Of a stretch of DNA of 64,000 bases, positions 22,901-32,597 are shown piece by piece. The notes under the pieces are model-generated. The model did no database searches, had not been told where the DNA came from, and was given only the letters and a program-made list of their open reading frames with translations. Position 1 is the stretch's first letter; each line of letters begins with the position of its first letter. The translations under genes and the position numbers were made by a program. The stretch is from Pelecanus crispus (Eukaryota > Chordata > Aves > Pelecaniformes > Pelecanidae), in the NCBI RefSeq assembly GCF_030463565.1, contig NC_134649.1, forward strand, positions 568,001 through 632,000, in the 5' to 3' direction.

Positions 22901-25509
22901 GTGGGGGGGCTGGGAGGCTGGTGGGGTGAGGGAGGGTCTCACCGCCTGCCTGTCCCCGGCACAGCTACACCTGGATCGTCCCTATCACCTGGATGACGAA
23001 CGAGACATCTGGGGACAGGTACTGGCTGACCAAACGCTCAGGTACGGAGCGCCCTGCGCGGGCTGGGAGCGGGGGGGGGTCTCGCTGCCACCTCCCCTGC
23101 CACAGCGGAGGTCGGAGTCTCCTGGGCGGGCACCCCTGGGGGGGGCTGAGCCTGGCCCCCCTCGCGGGTGGGGGGGCGGCTCCGGCAGACCCTCCTCTCC
23201 CCCACCCAGAAATCAACAACCAGTTCAAGGTGAAAAGCCCCAACTGGCTCCTGCTGAACCTGAACGTCAGTGGGTACTTCCGTGTCAACTACAACAAGGA
23301 GAACTGGCAACAGCTCCTCAAACAACTCTCCATCAACCACAAGGTACACGGGGCCGGCCGGGGCCAGGGGGTGGGCTGTGGGTGGGCTGTGGGTGGGCTG
23401 TGGGTGGGCTCCCCCCCCCCCGCACCCCACACACCCCGCGCACCCTGCGCACACTGGGGCTGCCCTGAGGTGCTGACTCTGCCCTCTCCCAGGCCATCCC
23501 CGTGATCAACCGTGCCCAGATCATCGACGACGCCTTTAACCTGGCCAGGTGAGCCGTGCCGGCTGCCCCCCGGGGCGAGGGGGGCCGGCGGGGTGGGCGC
23601 CCTGGGAGTGGGCAGCTGCTGCAGGGCTGGGGAGCTGACGCTGCCCTCACGCCTTGCAGGGCCGACTACATCAACGTGACCGTGGCCTTGAGCACCACGC
23701 AGTTCCTGAGCCAGGAGACGGAGTACATGCCCTGGGAGGCGGCGCTCAACAACCTCCATTACTTCAAGCTGATGTTTGACCGCAGTGAGGTCTTCGGGGT
23801 GATGTCGGTGAGCAGTGCCACTGTCGCCCAGCCCCGGCCCCGCAGCGGGTCCCGCCGCTCAGCAGAGCCCCGTGCCGGGGGGAACGGGGGGCGAGGGGTG
23901 CTGGGTCTGCACCCAGAGCTTGGCGGGGGGCTGTTGCTGGTGCCACCGGCGTTGACTGTCCTCCTGCCCCCCCAGGAATACATTCTGCATCAGGTGACGC
24001 CCCCTCTTCAACCACTACAAGACCAATCACCGGTAACTGGGTCTCCATCCCCAGCGGCCTGATGGACCAGTGAGTGCCACTGCCCTGGGGCCAGGCTGGA
24101 CCCCCGGGGTCTCCCTGACCGCACTGGGACGGTCGCCCCGGTGTGTGCCAGGAGAGGGCATGGGCCCCGCTCATGGCTCAGCACCGGCCGGTTGGGTTCC
24201 TGGCTGCCACGTGCCGGTCCCCAGCCCCGCGCAACCCCTCTCTCCCCAGGTACAACGAGATCAATGCCATCAGCACAGCCTGCTCCTACGGCCTCACTGA
24301 GTGCCAGGACCTGGCCACCAAATACTTCAAACAGTGGAAGAACGATAGCTTGAAGAACCCGTGAGTCCCCAGGGTGCCCCGGTGGGCGGCCGGGCTGGGC
24401 GCATCAAGGAGCTCCTGGCTGAGATGGCTCTTCTCTCCCGTAGGATCCCCCCGAACCTGCGCTCCTCCATCTACTGCAGCATTGTGGCCACAGGCGGAGA
24501 GGAGGCCTGGGATTTCCTCTGGCAGATGTTCAAAAATGCCACCGTCGTGTCCGAGGCCGACAAGCTCCGCTCAGCCCTCTCCTGCAGCCCCCATCCCTGG
24601 ATCCTCAACCGGTGGGTGCGGGGTCCTGGGCGGGCGCGGCAGCTCTGCCCCTGCCGGCCCCTCACCCAGCAGCATCTCCCCCCACCCCAGGTACCTGCAG
24701 TACACCCTCGACCCCAGCAAGATCCGGAAGCAGGATGCCACGGCCACCATCAACAGCATCGCCAGCAACGTGGTGGGGCAGCCCCTGGCCTGGGACTTCA
24801 TCCGCAGCAACTGGAGGACGCTCTTCAGCCAGTGAGCACCGTGCGGGGGGCTGCGGGGGGCCGGCTGGGGCAGGCAGCGTCCCCCATCTGCCCGTGCCCT
24901 TTGCGGGGAGTGGCACCGTCCCTTCCCATGGCCTGAGTGGGCTCGGGGCAGCCTCTGCCCCCAGTGCTGCTCTGCCCCGAGACCCCCAGCTCAGCGGTCT
25001 CTCTGCTCTCCCAGGTACGGGGGCGGCTCCTTCTCCTTCTCCCGGCTGATTTTAGCAGTGACCCAGCGGTTTTCCACGGAGTTTGAGCTGCAGCAGGTGA
25101 GGCTGGACCCTGGCAGGGTCGGTGGGACCGGGCACCGCGGACCCCAGCCCCGGCGGGAGCAGGGGCATGGCTCTGTGCTGCCAGCACTGTGCAACCCGCC
25201 CTTTGCCAGCAGCCCTTGGGAGGGGGGGGGTCCTGCTCCTGCCCCTCGTGTGCCCAGGGGTCCGGGGCAGCTTCTGTCCCCGTTCCCGGGCTGCTGGGGT
25301 GCTGCCAGGGGCTGTCCCACGCCTGCTCCAGCCCCTCTTCTCCCCGGCAGCTGGAGCAGTTCAAGGCAGACAACCAAGACATCGGCTTCGGCTCCGGGAC
25401 GCGGGCGCTGGAGCAGGCGCTGGAGAGGACCCGCGCCAACATCAAGTGGGTGAAGGACAACAAGGAGACGGTGCTGGCCTGGTTCCAGCAGCAGTCCACC
25501 GCCAGCTAA
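19912..25509 (+). CDS. ANPEP: Aminopeptidase N (CD13), with a two-base excess in exon 15
   Basis: Type II membrane M1 zinc aminopeptidase that removes neutral N-terminal residues from peptides at the cell surface. Twenty coding exons with GT-AG ends: 19912-20528, 20794-20939, 21027-21163, 21250-21376, 21491-21645, 21720-21833, 21973-22116, 22221-22286, 22430-22495, 22702-22874, 22965-23041, 23210-23343, 23493-23548, 23660-23807, 23976-24069, 24250-24360, 24444-24611, 24691-24831, 25015-25096, 25351-25509. A membrane anchor spans about residues 9-32, followed by a Thr-rich stalk. GAMEN is at 353-357, HELAH at 389-393, the third zinc ligand Glu at 412 and Tyr478 follows, each one residue beyond the human number. 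Exon 15 is 94 nt where the family frame needs 92: one extra C near 24002 and one extra A near 24021. Read literally, this stops at 24060-24062 and removes the C-terminal domain. Sequencing error, a null allele or true decay are all possible; exons 16-20 remain clean. Confidence 0.93.
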
Positions 25510-25908
25510 CCGCACGGCCCCGGCTGCTGCGCACCCTCCTCCTGGCCTGGCCGTGGGGCCGGCTGCCGTGGGATGGGCTGCGGGGGCCAAGCCCGGAGCT
25601 CCCAAAGCCCAACGCCCCGTGGCCAGGCTGGACCCTCACCCACTCCCCAGCTCCGCTCACTCCATCGGCTCCGGCCCCCAGCCCCAAACACTCCCTTGCC
25701 GGCGGCCCCCACGCCCCGCCGCGGGCCAGCCTGGCCGGGCCCTTTGCTGCTTGTGAGGGGCAGGGTCCGCAGTGCATGGGCAGGGCCTGGTGCCTGTATG
25801 ATGGGCAGCGGAGGGGGGACGGGGGGGCTTTGGGCTGGTGGGGGGGGTCCCTGCTGCCCTCAGCTGCCCTCGGCTGCCCTGGGCTCTGTGCAAGGCCTGG
25901 GGGGTGTA

Positions 25909-25914
25909 AATAAA
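25909..25914 (+). terminator. ANPEP: ANPEP polyadenylation signal
   Basis: AATAAA 400 bp after the ANPEP stop, followed by TTTGTCCGGTGG-type GU-rich sequence. It predicts a short 3' UTR. Confidence 0.8.
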
Positions 25915-25934
25915 GGCTTGCACATTGACTTTGT

Positions 25935-26650
25935 CCGGTGGCCCTGGGTGCTGGGGGGCACGGGGCACGTGCCGGCTCTCTGGGGCCGGCCTGGGGGGCT
26001 GTGCCGGGGCCCCGGCCGGGAAGTGCCTGGGACCCCGTGGTGGGCAGGGGGTGGGAGTCGGGGACGCAGAGCCCCCCGGGCTGTTAGGAGCCTGGTGCTA
26101 AGTGGCTCTGGGGGCTTTGCCGACGCCAGCGCCCCGGCCCCTCCGTCTGACGGCTGCGTGCGAGCTCTCCTGCTGTGCCCCGGCCCCGCGCCGTGCACGG
26201 GGGGCTGGTGTGCCCACTCCCTCCGGTCCCCCTCCGCGGCGGGCACTGCGGAGCCTGGGCGGGAGGCAGCCGTGGCTTCTCCGAGCTGCGCTGGCAGGAG
26301 GGGGTGCTGGCAGCCAGCCCCTCGGGGACTGTCCTCTGTGGGCTACCCAGGTCCCTGAAGGGACGGAGCTGGACGGCCTGAGCACAGGGATGGGTCAGGA
26401 CCCAACGGGAGGGTGGGAGCTGCCCTTCAGCGGTCAGCGGGGCTGGGGACCCCCCCGGGTGGTGGGTGCCTCCGTCACCCCAGCTCTGGAGACATCTCCG
26501 AGCTGCAGGGTGGGCTGGGAGGGGGCACCGAGCCCCCGGCCCGGAGGCAGCACCTTGCTCTGTGTGTGTGTGGGGTGCCAGCTTCTGGGGGACCCAGGGC
26601 GCAGCGAGCGGGGTCCCGCAGTAACGAGTCAGGGTGCAGCGGTGCACGGC
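25935..26650. other. Convergent interval between ANPEP and the minus-strand MESP gene
   Basis: About 0.7 kb of GC-rich unique sequence with no recognised gene, and no repeat beyond a short GTGTGTGTG tract near 26565. Confidence 0.5.
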
Positions 26651-26656
26651 AGCTTT
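26651..26656 (-). terminator. Candidate polyadenylation signal of the minus-strand MESP gene
   Basis: TTTAAT on plus reads ATTAAA on minus, about 0.73 kb beyond the conserved coding block. It is the first such hexamer I noticed downstream of the gene. Confidence 0.45.
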
Positions 26657-26913
26657 AATGAGGAACCCTTCCCCGGTGTCCATCCTGCGCGGCTCTGTGG
26701 CACGGCCACGGCGCCGGCCCCCGTGCTGCCTCTCCGCTGCGGGTGCAGGATCAGCTCCGCCGCCCGCAGAGCCACGCCGGGGCACAGCTGGGCAGGATGG
26801 GGGCTGCAAGGGGGGCTGGGGAGACAAGCCTGCTCGGGGTGGGTGGGCTGCTGAGCTGTGCAGAAAGAGCTGTGTCAGGTGAGCGGCTGTGGGGCGGTAC
26901 CGTGCCCCCCAAC

Positions 26914-28131
26914 TCAGCACCCCATGCCCCCCACCCCGCACCCAGGCTGGCTTTCTGGCCCAGCACGCATCATGGTGTGCCCCCCAGCCCGTGCGGACAC
27001 CCCAGCCGCAGCATGCAGCTGGCTTTGCTGCTGCAGCCCTGCCCGACCCCTGCGAGGACCCCCCCGTCCCCATCCTCGGGCTCTCCCCCAGCCCCGCTGC
27101 CCCCGAGGGCGGTGGGCGCAGGAGCAGGGGCTGGGGAGGGGGCTGCGTGTACCTGGGGGTGCGCAGGCAGCTGGGAGCCACGCGCGGGGGTCCCGGGGGA
27201 CCCTTTCTCCGTCGCTCCTGCCCCAGGAGGCTGCGGGGGGGCTGCAGGCTCCAAGCAGCAGGAGGAAGCTGTCCCGGTGCCTGTGGCTGTGGCACGTCTC
27301 CGGGGGGTCTGCAGCGGGGTCGCTGCTCCAAGGACGCATGGCGGTGATGACCAGGACCCTGAGATGAAGCTGGGGGTCCTGTGCGGCTCCGAGGGGGGTC
27401 CCTGTCGCAGGGATGTACGGGGGGGACCCCCAGGCCCCCATCCCCATGTCAGGAGCCCCAAGCGCCTCTGGGGGGGTTCCCGCAGCGGGGCCATAGAGGG
27501 GTGACCCCCAGGCCCCCATCCCCATGCCGGGGGCCCCGTGCAGCTCCGGGGGGGTCCCCGCCATGGGAGGTGACCCCCAGCCCACGGTGCCGGGGGGTGA
27601 AGCATCCCGCGGGGCCGGGGCTGGTGGGTGCGGGCAGGGGTGCGGGGTCTGGCAGCACCCCAGGCCCTGGGGGCAGAGGGGGCAGTGCCGGGGGGCTGCC
27701 CCCCGCCGCCGGGCCAGGGCCTCCTCGCTGAGCCCCAGCAGGGCCGAGAGGTGGGCGATGTAGCGGATGGCGAGGCGCAGGGTCTCGATCTTGGTCAGGC
27801 TCTGCCCCGCGGGTGCCAGCGTGGGTGGCAGGTAGTGCCGCAGCCGCAGCAGTGCCTGCGCCAGCCGCCGCATCCGCAGCTTCTCCCGCTCGCTGGCGCT
27901 CTGACGCGGGCCCCCCGCACCCCCGCACCGCCCCGGCTCACCCCCACCACCCCGCCGACCCCCGGCCCCCGGCCGCCGGCCCCGCGGGGGACATGGGGAC
28001 ATGCTGGGGGGCTTCGCAGAAGGGTTTGGGGAGGCGGCGTTGGCGAGGGCCCTGGCCCGGTCCTGGAGCAGGGCACGGCTCGCCGGGGGCTGGAGGCTGT
28101 GGGGCAGGAGTGGGGCTGAGGGTCCGGCCAT
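26914..28131 (-). CDS. MESP-family bHLH factor, minus copy; 3' part uncertain
   Basis: Mesoderm-posterior type bHLH regulator. By position it matches human MESP2, next to ANPEP and head to head with the second copy. The open frame from ATG 28131 gives a Gly/Arg/Pro-rich N-terminus. The MESP bHLH follows: basic region [19 protein letters not shown], then [19 protein letters not shown] and [18 protein letters not shown]. Next come the CPLC motif and a Pro/Gly-rich stretch with repeated MGMGAWGSP. Residues encoded by 27386-27924 equal those of the plus copy at 32823-33360. After TGTP, one extra C relative to the plus copy moves the frame, and the last 130 or so residues look unlike any MESP tail. 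No counterpart of the plus copy's second exon was found; an acceptor-like CTCTTTCTGCACAG lies on minus near 26865. The bHLH call is firm; the C-terminus given here is only the open frame. Confidence 0.75.
   Translation of the reverse strand: MAGPSAPLLPHSLQPPASRALLQDRARALANAASPNPSAKPPSMSPCPPRGRRPGAGGRRGGGGEPGRCGGAGGPRQSASEREKLRMRRLAQALLRLRHYLPPTLAPAGQSLTKIETLRLAIRYIAHLSALLGLSEEALARRRGAAPRHCPLCPQGLGCCQTPHPCPHPPAPAPRDASPPGTVGWGSPPMAGTPPELHGAPGMGMGAWGSPLYGPAAGTPPEALGAPDMGMGAWGSPPYIPATGTPLGAAQDPQLHLRVLVITAMRPWSSDPAADPPETCHSHRHRDSFLLLLGACSPPAASWGRSDGERVPRDPRAWLPAACAPPGTRSPLPSPCSCAHRPRGQRGWGRARGWGRGGPRRGRAGLQQQSQLHAAAGVSARAGGHTMMRAGPESQPGCGVGGMGC
27386..27924 (-). repeat. Inverted repeat arm A (MESP bHLH segment)
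   Basis: 539 bp, the reverse complement of 32823-33360 except for one substitution (CCG against CCC in a Pro codon, near 27418) and one extra base in a C run near 27395. Homology fades sharply on both sides. The spacer between the arms is about 4.9 kb. Confidence 0.9.
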
Positions 28132-28179
28132 GTCTGGGGTCCGCTCTGCTGCCCGCGTCTGGGGGTGCCTGGGCAGCCC

Positions 28180-28310
28180 CGGCTTTATTCGGGGCAGGGG
28201 TGCGAGGCGACGCCTTTGTGACCACCTGGAGGTGTCAAAACCTACAGAGCCGGGCTGGGGCCGGCCGGGAGCCTGGGAATGCCGGGCCCATTTGCAGAGG
28301 TGTCAGTTCT
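28180..28310 (-). promoter_or_regulatory. Promoter of the minus MESP gene: TATA-like box and T-box half-sites
   Basis: On the gene's strand, GAATAAAGCC (28180-28190) lies about 50-60 bp before the ATG and serves as the TATA-like box. Upstream, TGACACCT (plus-strand AGGTGTCA at 28230-28237) and a second AGGTGTCA near 28298 match T-box half-sites, close to AGGTGTGA. Tbx6 control of Mesp2 is known in mouse; use of these sites is inferred. Confidence 0.45.
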
Positions 28311-30540
28311 GACTCCTCTGGCTCTTAATTGGCGCTGCCCGGTGCTGGGAAGTGTGCAGGGACCAATTCACACGGCCGTGAGAGATGCTAACGTGCCAAC
28401 CAGCCCTGCCAGAGCCTGCACCACCCCGCATGGTGGCAATGCCGGGCTGGCTGTGCTGCGGGGGACAGCGGGGACTTGACCTTCCAGTGCTGGGACCCCG
28501 AGCAGCCAGCCCTGACACCCAACAGTGTCCCCACACCTCCCCTGCCCTCTGCACAGCTCCCAGACCAAGGGCTGGGGGTCCTGGTTGTGCTCCCAGCTCC
28601 AGCCGACCGCCTTGAGGGGCTGGGAGATGCGGGGATGTGGCTGGTGCTGGGACCAGCGTGCTCCCTTCCCGGGTAACATCCTTTTTCCCCTGGCCGTGCT
28701 GCCTCAGTCTCCCCGACCCCATGGGGTGCAGCCCCAGCTCTCTGAGCTCCTGCCATGCTCCGGAGAAGCTGGAGGCACAGCCTGTGTGTTTGTGGGGACC
28801 CACCGGACTGTGCCCCCCTGCACGGAGCTGAGGCTCCCTGTGCTGTTTGTCCAGCTGGTGCAAACCCCAGACCCGGGGCTGGGGTGCTGGAGGCAGCGGG
28901 CAGCACGGTGCTGGGGTGCTAAGCCCTTTAGGAGGCTGCAGGGCAGGGGACCCTGCCTGCGCCTGCGGGCTGGGGGATGCAGCCAAAGCAGCGGGGAGGC
29001 AGTGCTCCTGGCTGCAGAGGGCTGTTTGTCGGGATGCTTGTTTGCTGGGATGGTTTTTTGCCGGGATGCTTTTTTGCTGGGCACAGCCTCCGGGCATCAT
29101 CCCTGCCAGCCGTCCCCATCCCAACCGGAGGTACAAGAGTGCACAGGAGCCGGGAGCCGTGCAGACATCTGACCCCCCAGGAGGTGCTGGATCAGGGACA
29201 GCGGATCTGAGGTGGGCAGCGAGGTGTCCTGGGGAGGGCCCCCAGCAGCGGGACAGCCTCGACGGGAGGGCTGGCTGCTCCTCGGGGCGCGGGTCCGAGC
29301 CAGGCACCGACTGCCTGGGGAGGACTTTGGCCAGCTTTGGCTGGTGGCACAGTCAGGAGGCCCTGCAGCTCTCCCAGTGCCCTTGCTGCATCCACCCTGC
29401 AGCCCCATGCCCACCCTCCATCAGTGCAGACAGGAGGGATGTGGGGGGACCCCATCTCCCCCGAGGAGTGAGGGGCTGCGGGCTCTCCCCCAGGGGGGCT
29501 CTGACCCCACGGCCAGCGCTGTCACAGCCCAGCCGCGCTCCAGCACTTGTCTAAACAGAGAGGGAGGTGGGAAGCGGCTGCCCAGCGGGGCCGCAGAACT
29601 CATTACCCGGGAGCTCATCAGCTAATGAGACCCAGGAGGGGGCCTGGGAATGGGGGGAGCGGGGCCAGGGCAGCGCCGAGGGGCACGCGGGGAAGGGGCC
29701 GTGGCCCAGGTTGGGCTGTCGGGTGCAGAGCACCCTGCACAGCACCCAGCCACGCTCCTGGGGCCAGGCTGCTGCTGAACCCTTGCTGCAGCCCCCAGCC
29801 CTGGAGATGGGCTCTGGGATGGCATCAGGCGCCTGCGCACCCAGAGATGTGCTGCGGGTCTGCGCTGGCACCGGCACCCTTGGACCTTGGACGGGGCAAT
29901 GGCAGGGCGCTTCCTCCAGCGAGATGGCGGAGGGGATTAACAGCAATTAACTCTGGCGATTTTGTGCCATGTCTGCAAGGTCTGCGGGGAGATCACAGCC
30001 GGTTTAGATACCCATATCCTCACGGTGCCTGGCAGGCGGTGTGGGTGCCAGGGGCAGGGCTTGGCCGGGAGCCGGGTTGTGGGGTGATACCTCGGGGTGC
30101 ACATGGCTCCGAGCAGCACCAGCGCTGGGTGCCGTGGCATGCTTGGTGGCAGGAAGAGACCGCAGCAGGGGAGCACCTGGTCCTTGCGCAGCTGGACACC
30201 CAGGGCCCTGTGACACACACACAACAGGGCTTTGAAATGCCGGCGATGCCCCTGCCCAGGGTCCCCGCAGGGCTGGGGCACCCGGGGCTGTGACGGGGCT
30301 GAGCGGCGTGCCCAGCTCTGGTGAGCGCGGCAGGGACGGCAGGAGCACTTGGCAGTGGTGAGCGATAAGCAGGATTTCTCCCGTCACCTCCGTGTCACGG
30401 CATTGGCAGGGAAAACTGAACAAGCTTCATGTGACCAGTGGGAAACACGAGCCCAGCAACGAGGCGCTGGCTCAGCTGTGGCACCAGCACTTCTCTGGGG
30501 AGGGGCTGGCCCCGCACCCCACTGCTGGCCTGGTGCCCTC
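28311..30540. other. MESP-MESP spacer, proximal part
   Basis: Unique GC-rich sequence with no recognised gene. A short TTGCTGGGATG / TTGCCGGGATG / TTTTTGCTGGG tandem lies near 29028-29080. ATTAACAGCAATTAACTC at 29937-29954 is a small AT-rich motif that could be regulatory. Confidence 0.35.
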
Positions 30541-30725
30541 TGCCCGGCTCCGTGCCCTGCACCTGGCTCTGTGCCCCACAGCTGGCCCTCTGCCCGGCTC
30601 CATGCCCCACAGCTGGCTCTGTGCCCGGCTCCGTGCCCCGCAGCTGGCTCTGTGCCCGGCTCCATGCCCCACAGCTGGCCCTGTGCCCGGCTCTGTGCCC
30701 CGCAGCTGGCCCTCTGCCCCCTGCC
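30541..30725. repeat. 30-bp minisatellite, about 6 units
   Basis: Units of the type CTGTGCCCGGCTCCATGCCC plus CACAGCTGG(C) repeat at about 30 bp. They give ten-residue repeats in open frames on both strands; not a gene. Confidence 0.85.
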
Positions 30726-30744
30726 CAGCTCTGTGGCTTATACC

Positions 30745-31300
30745 TGATGTTGGGGGAGTCTGTGTGCACCCAGTATGGGGGTCCTATGCCCACCACCATG
30801 CCCCGGGGCTGTGCACACCCGGTATGGGGGGGTCCCATGTCCACCACTGCACCCTGGGGCCGTGCACACCCGGTATGGGGATCCTGTGCCCACCCGGTAT
30901 GGGGGGTCCCGTGCCCACTGCTGTGCCCTGGGGTCGTGCACACCCAGTATGGGGGTCCTGTGCCCACCGCCATATCCCCGGGGCTGTGCACACCTGGTAT
31001 GGGGGTCCTGTGCCCACCGCCATATCCCCGGGGATGTGCACACCTGGTATGGGGGCCCCGTGCCCACCGCCATATCCATGGGGCTGTGCCCACCTGGTAT
31101 GGGGGTCCCATGCCCACCGCCATATCCCCAGGGATGTGCCCACCCGGTATGGGGGTCCTGTGCCCACTGCCATATCCCTGGGGATGTGCCCACCCGGTAT
31201 GGGGGTCCCGCGCCCACTGCCATATCCCTGGGGATGTGCCCACCCGGTATGGGGGTCCATGCCCACACCGCACCCTGGGGCTGTGCACGTTGCCATGCGG
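30745..31300. repeat. 50-bp minisatellite, about 11 units
   Basis: GTATGGGGGTCC, TGTGCCCACCGCCATATCC and GGGGCTGTGCACACC blocks repeat at 50 bp (CATATCC at 30971, 31021 and 31071). It lies between the two MESP genes, 1.3 kb before the plus-strand copy. Confidence 0.9.
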
Positions 31301-31799
31301 GGGTCCCGTACCCCGTGGCACTGCGGGGCCGTGCTGCTGGGGGGGGCCGTGCTGGTGCCGTTGCAGGGGCCGTGCCCTGGCCCCCCGCTCGCTCCCTGAT
31401 GGATTTTCCTTCCCGCGGCGGGCCCGGGTTTCCCTGGAAACCTTCGCACCCGCCAGCACCGACACCTGCGGGGCCTGGGAACGCGGCGGGGGGGCCCCTC
31501 CCAGCCCCGCCCCGCCCCGCCCGGACCCCCCGCGGGGGTCACCGCGCCCGGGCCGCCCCCCCGTGTCCCCCCCAGCTCCCGTGGCCCCGGGGCTGCGGCC
31601 ACGGCTCCGCGCCGGGGCTCAGCGGGCGGCCGGGCTCATTAGGGGTGGCGTGTGAAACGCCATTAGCGGGGGCCGCGGGGGTCTGTGGCCCGCAGAGCCA
31701 CGCTGGGCAACGGGGGTGCCCGGCTGGGGCCACGCTGCTGCCAGGCTTGGGCCACGCTGCGCAGTGGGGGACGTGGACGCCCAGGGCTGGCACTGCTGC

Positions 31800-32350
31800 A
31801 GCTTGCGTGCCGCTGCAGACCCCGCTGCAGACCCTGCTTCAGACTGCCGGTGAGAACCACACTGCAGACCCCGCTGAAGGCCATGCTGCAGACCCCCAAT
31901 GAGAACCATGCTGCAGACCCCCACTACAGACCCCGCTGAAGGCCATGCTGCAGACCCCCAGTGAGAACCATGCTGCAGACCATGCTGCAGATCCCGCTGC
32001 AGACCCCCAGTGAGAGCCATGCTGCAGACCCCCACTGCAGACCCTGCTGCAGACCCTGCTGAAGGCTCTGCTACAAACCCCACTTGCCAACCTCATTGCA
32101 GACCCCACTGAGACCCCTGCTGCAGACCCCGGCTGCAGACCTGCTGCAGACCCCCATTGCAGACCCCCACTGAGGACCACGCTGCAGATCCTGCTGAAGG
32201 CCATGCTGCAGACCCCACTGCAGACCGCGCTGCGGACCCCGCTGAGAACCACGCTGCAGCCCCCCGCTGCGGCCCCCGCTGCAGGCCCGGCTACAAACCC
32301 CGTTGCCAACCTCATTGCAGCCCCCGCTGCAGCCCCCGCTGCAGCCCCCG
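31800..32350. repeat. CTGCAGACCCC-type degenerate repeat
   Basis: Many CTGCAGACCCC / CTGAAGGCCATG / GAGAACCA blocks at irregular multiples of about 11-12 bp, with longer repeating groups of 60-100 bp. It ends about 250 bp before the plus-strand MESP ATG. Confidence 0.85.
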
Positions 32351-32429
32351 CGTGGGGCCCAAGCCCCATCCTCAGGGCAGTGCGGGGGGGAAAGGGGTGC
32401 TGGGGGGGGGTGGGCAGCACAGAGCAGCC

Positions 32430-32560
32430 TCACACCGCTGGGGTAAAATTTGTCACCAGCGTGTTCAAAGCCGGCTGCCCTCGGCCCCCCCGGCCTTTGA
32501 AGTGCTGCTGATGCCGGCCACGAAGGTGCCACTTCACACCTCCGGGCCCGCATAAAGCCA
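32430..32560 (+). promoter_or_regulatory. Promoter of the plus MESP gene: T-box site and TATA-like box
   Basis: TCACACCT at 32534-32541 is a perfect T-box half-site (reverse of AGGTGTGA). CATAAAGCC follows 10 bp later at 32551-32559 and resembles the TATA-like box of the minus copy. The ATG is 46 bp further on. The interval upstream (TAAAATTTGTCACC, TTCAAAGCC, CCTTTGAAG) is less repetitive than its flanks and may hold further sites. Confidence 0.5.
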
Positions 32561-32597
32561 GGGCGGCCGGGGGCTGGCGGCACACAGCCCCGCAGCC

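Noticed and set aside
26751-26966. Minus-strand frame downstream of an acceptor-like CTGCACAG as the missing MESP final exon
   Set aside because: The product does not resemble the [10 protein letters not shown] tail of the other copy, and no matching donor was found.
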